Shown: piece by piece, positions 59,437-64,000 of the stretch
How the letters are laid out: the number at the start of each line of letters is the position of its first letter
How positions within the stretch are numbered: the first letter of the stretch is position 1
From: Limnohabitans sp. 2KL-51
GTDB lineage: Bacteria; Pseudomonadota; Gammaproteobacteria; Burkholderiales; Burkholderiaceae_C
Direction of reading: 5' to 3'
Assembly: GCF_003063645.1 (NCBI RefSeq)
Contig: NZ_NESJ01000013.1
Span: 95,289-159,288, forward strand
Length of the DNA stretch: 64,000 nucleotides
Position numbers and translations under genes: made by a program
Notes under the pieces: model-generated
What the model was told of the DNA's origin: nothing
Databases searched by the model: none
What the model saw: only the letters and a program-made list of their open reading frames with translations

Positions 59437-62291
59437 GCGGCTACCGACTTCCCGCTCCCCATGGCGCCTGGATCGACAGGAACAAACCTCTGCGATTGCA
59501 GTTCAATGGGCGCGATGTGCATGGCTTTGCCGGCGACACCGTGGCTTCCGCAATGCTTGCCCAGGGAATCAAGCAGGTGGGCCGCAGCTTCAAGCTGCAC
59601 CGGCCGCGTGGCATCTTCAGCTGCGGGGTGGAAGAACCCACGGGCCTGCTTGACATCGGCCTGGGCGGCGCACGCACACCCAACACGCGGGCCACCGACA
59701 TTGCTGCAAGCGAAGATCTGCAAACCTTTACAGGCAACGCCTGGCCCAGCTTGGACTTCGATCTGGCGGCGCTCACACAGCGCTTCGCCGCGTTGCTGCC
59801 AGCGGGCTTTTACTACAAGACCTTCATGTGGCCGCACTGGCATTGGTTCGAACCCACCATCCGGCGCATGGCTGGTCTGGGTGTGGCCGCCGACGCCCAC
59901 GACCCCGACCGGTACGACCAGGTCACTCGCCGGATCGAGGTACTCGTTGTCGGAGCAGGCGCTGCCGGGATTCAAGCAGCGCTGTCTGCCGCGCGTAGCG
60001 GCCGGCAGGTGCTGCTGCTAGAAGGTGCGGCCCAACTAGAACCAACGTCGGCCGCCCGATTGCCCGAGCTGCTGCAGGTTGGCGTCGAAGTGCAAACCCA
60101 CTGCACCGTTTTCGGCCTGTACGACCATTTGATGGCAGCGGCGGTGCAGCCTGTCGGTGGCAATGTGCGCGAGCGTCTGTGGAAACTGCGTGCGGATCGC
60201 ATTATCCTGGCCACCGGCGCATTCGAGCGGCCGATGCTGTTTCCCGACAACGACCGCCCTGGCGTTATGCTGGCTGGTGCTGTGGGGCGTTATGCCTCGC
60301 ACTACGGTGTGGCCTGTGGGCGCCGGGTGGTCATCGCGACAGCCTGCGACAGCGGCTACGACACGGCTCGCACGCTGATTGCCAATGGCGTCAACGTCGC
60401 CGCCATCGTGGATCACCGCACTTCTGCTGCTGCCCAAGAGCCTGCCGGTGTACCCGTGTTTCGCGGCAGCGCCATCGTCGCCGTAGAGGGCCAGCGCGCG
60501 GTGCGACGAATTGTTGTGGCAGGCCAGGACGGCGGCGCCGTGCAGCGGCTGGACGCCGACTGCGTCGCCAGTGCCGGCGGTTGGGCGCCCGCCGTCCATC
60601 TCTACTCGATGGCAGGCGGAAAGCTGCGCTGGGTGGACGAGTCGGCAATGTTCGTGCCCGAGCGGGTGTTAGACGGCATTGCTTCGGTGGGCGCTTGCGC
60701 CGGTGTCTTTGATGCAGAGCATGCGCTGGAGCACGCGGATGCGGTGGGCCGAGGTGAGGCATTGACGCCGCAGGTCGGTGGCCTCGGGCGGGTGGCTGAG
60801 AACAACAGCCCTTCCGCTGCAGCCTTGGCAGCCGCGGGGCGCAAGCCTGCAAAGATGTTTGTCGACCTGCAAAATGATGTCACCGCAGCCGATGTGGCCC
60901 TGGCCGCACGCGAGAACTACCGCTCGGTGGAGCACCTCAAGCGCTACACAACGACGGGCATGGCCACCGACCAAGGTAAGACCAGCAATGTCAATGCGCT
61001 GGTGCTGATGGGCGCGATGACCCAGAGAACGCCTGGCCAGGTGGGCACCACCAAATTCCGCCCGCCCTTCAAACCAGTGACACTCGGCACACTGGCCGCC
61101 GGTCGGTCTGGCAGCCGTTATAGGCCACTCAAGCGCATGCCGGGCCACGCGTGGCATGAGGCACACCAACCTCTCTGGGAAGAATTCGGCGGCTGGCAGC
61201 GCCCTGCCGCCTACTTGCAACATGGCGAATCACTCACCGCGGCGGCCGAACGCGAGGCGCTACAAGTGCGCACTCATGTTGGTCTGTTCGAAGCATCACC
61301 GTTGGGCAAGATTGAAATCTATGGGCCAGACGCTGCGAGTTTTCTCGACCTGATGTACGTCGGCACAATGTCCACGCTGGCTATCGGCCAAGCTCGCTAC
61401 GGCCTCCTTTTGCGGGAAGACGGTGTGATTTTTGACGACGGCATCGTCGCGCGCCTCGGTGAACACCACTTCTGGGTCAACACCACTTCGGGAGGCGCTG
61501 AGCGCGTCGCCCTTGCTTTCGAGGAATGGCTGCAGTGTGAATTTGTACACCACCGCGTCATGGTCACGCCTGTCACCTCGAACTGGGGCAATGTCACCGT
61601 AGCCGGACCCCGGTCGTGGGCGCTCCTTCAGGCAGCTGGCTTCGATCACGCGCTGGCACCCGCGGCGATGAAACATATGACCTTGCACGAAGTGCGCTAT
61701 GGCGGCATCTTGATGCGGGTCTTGCGCGCGAGCTATAGCGGCGAGCTCGGCTACGAAATCAACCTCCCGGCGCTGCAAACCCAGTCCTTGCTTGAACGCC
61801 TGTGGCAGGTTGGGCAGGACTTTGGCGTGTTGCCCTATGGTATCGAAGCATTGATGATTCTCCGCACAGAAAAGGGTTATCTGCACTTGGGCGCTGACAC
61901 CGATGGCACAACCTTCCCTGGCGACGTCGGTCTTGACCGCGGCATTGTTAAGAAAACCGCCAACTTCGTCGGCCGGCGCTCGCTGCTGCGGCCGGTCGCA
62001 ACCGACGCAGACCGTATGCAATTGGTCGGCTTGCTGCCTCGGGACCGCCGAACCCACCTGCCCGTTGGCGCCCACGTGACGTCAACTGCTCCACCAGCAC
62101 CAATTGAGGGCTTCGTCACGTCAAGTGTCTTCAGCCCCGTTCTTGGGCATCCCGTCGCTCTGGCCATGCTCAAACGCGGCAGCAAACGCCTTGGCGAGCA
62201 CATCACCCTGTATCACCTTGGCCAGCCGATCGATGCCGAGGTGGTGAAGACGCCCTTCTTCGACGCCGCCGGTGAACGCCAACATGGATGA
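59433..62291 (+). CDS. soxA: sarcosine oxidase alpha subunit
   Basis: The track ORF begins earlier inside soxD; the true start is ATG 59433 (MSGYRLPAPHGAWIDRNKPL), giving 952 residues. Domain order is an N-terminal ferredoxin-like fold (GFAGDTVASAMLAQGIKQVG), an NAD-binding Rossmann domain (VLVVGAGAAGIQAALSAARS), and a C-terminal folate-binding aminomethyltransferase (GCV-T) domain (about 570-950; EIYGPDAASFLDLMYVGTMS). It channels the methylene group to tetrahydrofolate. No glyA or folD gene is adjacent, unlike typical clusters. Its name duplicates the sulfur soxA at 3.6 kb. Confidence 0.95.
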   Translation: MSGYRLPAPHGAWIDRNKPLRLQFNGRDVHGFAGDTVASAMLAQGIKQVGRSFKLHRPRGIFSCGVEEPTGLLDIGLGGARTPNTRATDIAASEDLQTFTGNAWPSLDFDLAALTQRFAALLPAGFYYKTFMWPHWHWFEPTIRRMAGLGVAADAHDPDRYDQVTRRIEVLVVGAGAAGIQAALSAARSGRQVLLLEGAAQLEPTSAARLPELLQVGVEVQTHCTVFGLYDHLMAAAVQPVGGNVRERLWKLRADRIILATGAFERPMLFPDNDRPGVMLAGAVGRYASHYGVACGRRVVIATACDSGYDTARTLIANGVNVAAIVDHRTSAAAQEPAGVPVFRGSAIVAVEGQRAVRRIVVAGQDGGAVQRLDADCVASAGGWAPAVHLYSMAGGKLRWVDESAMFVPERVLDGIASVGACAGVFDAEHALEHADAVGRGEALTPQVGGLGRVAENNSPSAAALAAAGRKPAKMFVDLQNDVTAADVALAARENYRSVEHLKRYTTTGMATDQGKTSNVNALVLMGAMTQRTPGQVGTTKFRPPFKPVTLGTLAAGRSGSRYRPLKRMPGHAWHEAHQPLWEEFGGWQRPAAYLQHGESLTAAAEREALQVRTHVGLFEASPLGKIEIYGPDAASFLDLMYVGTMSTLAIGQARYGLLLREDGVIFDDGIVARLGEHHFWVNTTSGGAERVALAFEEWLQCEFVHHRVMVTPVTSNWGNVTVAGPRSWALLQAAGFDHALAPAAMKHMTLHEVRYGGILMRVLRASYSGELGYEINLPALQTQSLLERLWQVGQDFGVLPYGIEALMILRTEKGYLHLGADTDGTTFPGDVGLDRGIVKKTANFVGRRSLLRPVATDADRMQLVGLLPRDRRTHLPVGAHVTSTAPPAPIEGFVTSSVFSPVLGHPVALAMLKRGSKRLGEHITLYHLGQPIDAEVVKTPFFDAAGERQHG

Positions 62292-62877
62292 ATCACTAAC
62301 AGGGTCGCCCGCGGCCTACCGAGAACTTGATGAGCTGTTGCCTTTGACAGTGGATTCCACGACCCTGCGCGTTGTTGAGGGTTTGCGGGTGATGTGCCTG
62401 CGCTATCTTGAACATGGGGTCCAATCCGTCGAGTCAGCGCTGCTGCATCTGAACCTTAAAGCTTTGCCACAGCCGGACACGTGCGCCGGCCCTGATCCAT
62501 GGCAGGTTTGGATAAACCCGACTGAAAGCTTGGTCCTCACCACGCAAAGTGCAGTCGCCGACAGCCTGCTCAATGCATTGCAGCCAGGCCGCGACATGTT
62601 GGCCTGCGCCTTGGATCAATCTGCAGGCTGCCTTGTGCTTGAGTTGACGGGGCGGCATGTTGATGGTGTTTTGACGCGACTGATGGAGGCCTCTGCGAAT
62701 CCTCAGATTGGCGGACAGTCGACTCGTGTGCGGTTGATGGACATAAGCGCAACCCTCATTCGCATAGATCCGAATCGTGTTTTCCTTGCGGTCGACCGAC
62801 CTCAGGGCCTCTATGCGTTCCAATGGATTGCATACGTTCTGGACACGGTGGCCGAGCCTCGCTTGTCTAAACCATAA
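62272..62877 (+). CDS. soxG: sarcosine oxidase gamma subunit
   Basis: The 201-residue protein (GTG 62272, or ATG 62284 with 197 residues) has LDLAN-free but family-like text: WQVWINPTESLVLTTQSAVA, and later CALDQSAGCLVLELTGRHVD and RVRLMDISATLIRIDPNRVF. The family helps assemble the complex at the alpha/beta interface. It overlaps the end of soxA by 20 nt or 8 nt. Divergence is higher than for the other subunits, as usual. Confidence 0.85.
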   Translation: MNANMDESLTGSPAAYRELDELLPLTVDSTTLRVVEGLRVMCLRYLEHGVQSVESALLHLNLKALPQPDTCAGPDPWQVWINPTESLVLTTQSAVADSLLNALQPGRDMLACALDQSAGCLVLELTGRHVDGVLTRLMEASANPQIGGQSTRVRLMDISATLIRIDPNRVFLAVDRPQGLYAFQWIAYVLDTVAEPRLSKP

Positions 62878-62887
62878 AAGTATAAAA

Positions 62888-63109
62888 ATGAGTTTCGCCA
62901 CTTCAGACACTGATGGCTCGATCCGTCATGTAGCAGCCAATAAGTTTGGCCGATCGAGAAAATTGGATGCGACGATGCGCTGCCTACTGAAGACTTCACC
63001 GAAATTTCCCCTAGAGACACGGCCTAATTTCCGAGAGTACCCGCAGGAAAAGATGATCGAACGCGCTCGCTACATCTTTGCTCAACTTTTTAGTCGCCAA
63101 AGAGATTGA
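62888..63109 (+). CDS. small hypothetical protein
   Basis: An ATG at 62888 opens a 73-residue frame: MSFATSDTDGSIRHVAANKF, ending IERARYIFAQLFSRQRD. It is basic, has no membrane segment and matches no family I recognise. There is no clear ribosome site and it starts 10 nt after soxG. The local composition is less G+C-rich than the island. It may be a real short gene, or chance. Confidence 0.35.
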   Translation: MSFATSDTDGSIRHVAANKFGRSRKLDATMRCLLKTSPKFPLETRPNFREYPQEKMIERARYIFAQLFSRQRD

Positions 63110-63201
63110 ATCTGTTTGGATTCACCACAAAAAAGTCGCATCTTGAGCGGCCCATCCGAGTGCAAAAGAAGCTTGAGTTTCATTTAATAAAGGAGATCGT
63201 C

Positions 63202-64000
63202 ATGGAGAAAAAAATTAACGCGTGGATACATACTTGGGCCTTGGCACTCGGATTGGTATTTGCTTCAGTGGCCGGCATTTCAACCAATGCGCTCGCCCAA
63301 TCTACTGCGCCGGGAACAGCGGCGTCACAGACCGCGCAAGTGGCACCACCAAAGGCTGAAGCGCCGCCTGCCGCCGACAACCCCTATGGCATGGCGGCGG
63401 TCTGGAGAGCTTCGGACTCTGTTGCAAAAGGCGTGCTGTTGATCCTGGTCATCATGAGCATGGGCAGTTGGTACATCCTGGCTGTCAAGGTTCTTGAGCA
63501 GCGCAAGGTGGCTCGCTTGGGTCTTGAAGCAGCCGAGAAGTTCTGGAGTGCTGGCACAGTTGCCCAGGGAGCGGCTGCCTTGACCCAGGACAGTCCCTAT
63601 CAGTTCATTGCGGCTTCTGGCGTGGAAGCCACCAAAAAGCACGGTGGACTTGTGAGCCATATTCCCCTGGCGGACTGGATCAGCATGAGCATGCAGCGCG
63701 CCGTTGACCGAGTCAACCGCGAAATGCAAAGCGGCCTGTCCTTTTTGGCCACCGTCGGTTCGGTTTCTCCCTTCGTCGGTCTGTTTGGCACCGTCTGGGG
63801 CATCTACCACGCGCTGTCGGCCATTGGTATTTCCGGCCAGGCCTCCATCGACAAGGTGGCAGGCCCCGTGGGCGAGGCCTTGATCATGACCGCCATCGGC
63901 CTGGCCGTTGCCGTCCCCGCCGTGTTGGGCTACAACTGGCTGGTCAATCGCAACAAAGATGTCATGGATGACGTGCGCAGCTTTGGCCATGATTTGAATG
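63202..64000 (+). CDS. exbB: ExbB/TolQ-type proton channel protein, 3' end missing
   Basis: This frame is missing from the track because it runs off the right edge. AGGAG precedes ATG 63202. The 266 visible codons encode an extended N-terminus with a signal-like segment ending ISTNALAQ and an Ala/Pro-rich stretch. Membrane helix 1 follows (GVLLILVIMSMGSWYILAVK), then the ExbB core VGSVSPFVGLFGTVWGIYHA and EALIMTAIGLAVAVPAVLGY. ExbB with ExbD drives TonB. It could serve the TonB-dependent receptor at 52.7 kb, though they are 8 kb apart. exbD and tonB are presumably beyond the edge. Confidence 0.93.
   Translation, partial: MEKKINAWIHTWALALGLVFASVAGISTNALAQSTAPGTAASQTAQVAPPKAEAPPAADNPYGMAAVWRASDSVAKGVLLILVIMSMGSWYILAVKVLEQRKVARLGLEAAEKFWSAGTVAQGAAALTQDSPYQFIAASGVEATKKHGGLVSHIPLADWISMSMQRAVDRVNREMQSGLSFLATVGSVSPFVGLFGTVWGIYHALSAIGISGQASIDKVAGPVGEALIMTAIGLAVAVPAVLGYNWLVNRNKDVMDDVRSFGHDLN

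Noticed and set aside
1-64000. tRNA, rRNA, CRISPR arrays, prophage or intact insertion sequences
   Set aside because: No cloverleaf-type sequence, regularly spaced direct repeats, phage structural genes or complete transposase gene was seen by eye on either strand.

Overview
The window looks like a chromosomal segment of a betaproteobacterium, most likely family Comamonadaceae (order Burkholderiales). The grounds are high G+C, three orphan Bug/TctC-type periplasmic binding proteins, CaiB/HMGL-type acid catabolism, a single-chain indolepyruvate oxidoreductase, and a truncated H-NS-like protein of the Burkholderiales type. This placement is inferred from gene content only; no rRNA or tRNA gene was seen. 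Note the gene-symbol collision: soxXYZA at 3.6-5.75 kb are sulfur-oxidation genes, while soxBDAG at 57.9-62.9 kb are sarcosine oxidase subunits.

Region 1 (1-8.4 kb): 5' end of queC, a pair of related palindromic repeats, recQ, a decayed IS5-like transposase relic with an integron attC-like half site, and a HigBA-type toxin-antitoxin pair. A tightly overlapping minus-strand operon follows: [2Fe-2S] subunit, Tat-exported molybdenum hydroxylase, soxX, soxY, soxZ, soxA. It lacks soxB and soxCD, and its SoxY lacks the usual GGCGG arm.

Region 2 (8.5-18.6 kb): Asp/Glu-racemase-like protein and FAD monooxygenase (coupled), Bug protein, 4-hydroxyphenylpyruvate dioxygenase, then a minus-strand HMGL-like lyase / CaiB CoA-transferase / Bug operon divergent from a domain-permuted aconitase-family hydratase. 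Together the last group could form a route for a branched C5 dicarboxylate.

Region 3 (18.7-36.0 kb): a mixed chromosomal stretch holding a 7TM sensor kinase and response regulator, an H-NS-like protein without a DNA-binding domain, a DUF1302 outer-membrane protein, a YegD-type Hsp70, a TPR-methyltransferase, an MFS carrier, a CoA-binding protein, MetY, an EamA exporter coupled to a fluoroacetate-dehalogenase-like hydrolase, YebC, a second toxin-antitoxin pair, a third Bug protein, and DUF502 and DUF3237 proteins. Inverted REP-like elements lie in the gaps around the CoA-binding and metY genes.

Region 4 (36.0-42.9 kb): amino-acid catabolism. An Lrp regulator is divergent from a 1195-aa fused indolepyruvate:ferredoxin oxidoreductase, followed by a class V aminotransferase and a DadA-type dehydrogenase. 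About 0.5 kb of degraded sequence then marks a boundary.

Region 5 (43.4-62.9 kb): what appears to be a D-amino-acid / D-glutamyl-peptide scavenging island. It holds dgcN-dgcA (D-glutamate via N-acetyl-D-glutamate), an esterase, an M32 carboxypeptidase, an MFS carrier, an XRE-cupin regulator, a class C beta-lactamase-like serine hydrolase, a PLP aminotransferase, a TonB-dependent receptor, a multiply frameshifted N-carbamoyl-D-amino-acid hydrolase pseudogene, an M20 peptidase, an M19 dipeptidase and soxBDAG. Three of its intergenic regions share a palindrome close to GGATANTATANNATCC that sits on or beside promoter elements, which suggests one regulon. The window ends in an exbB/tolQ-type gene that could energise TonB-dependent uptake.
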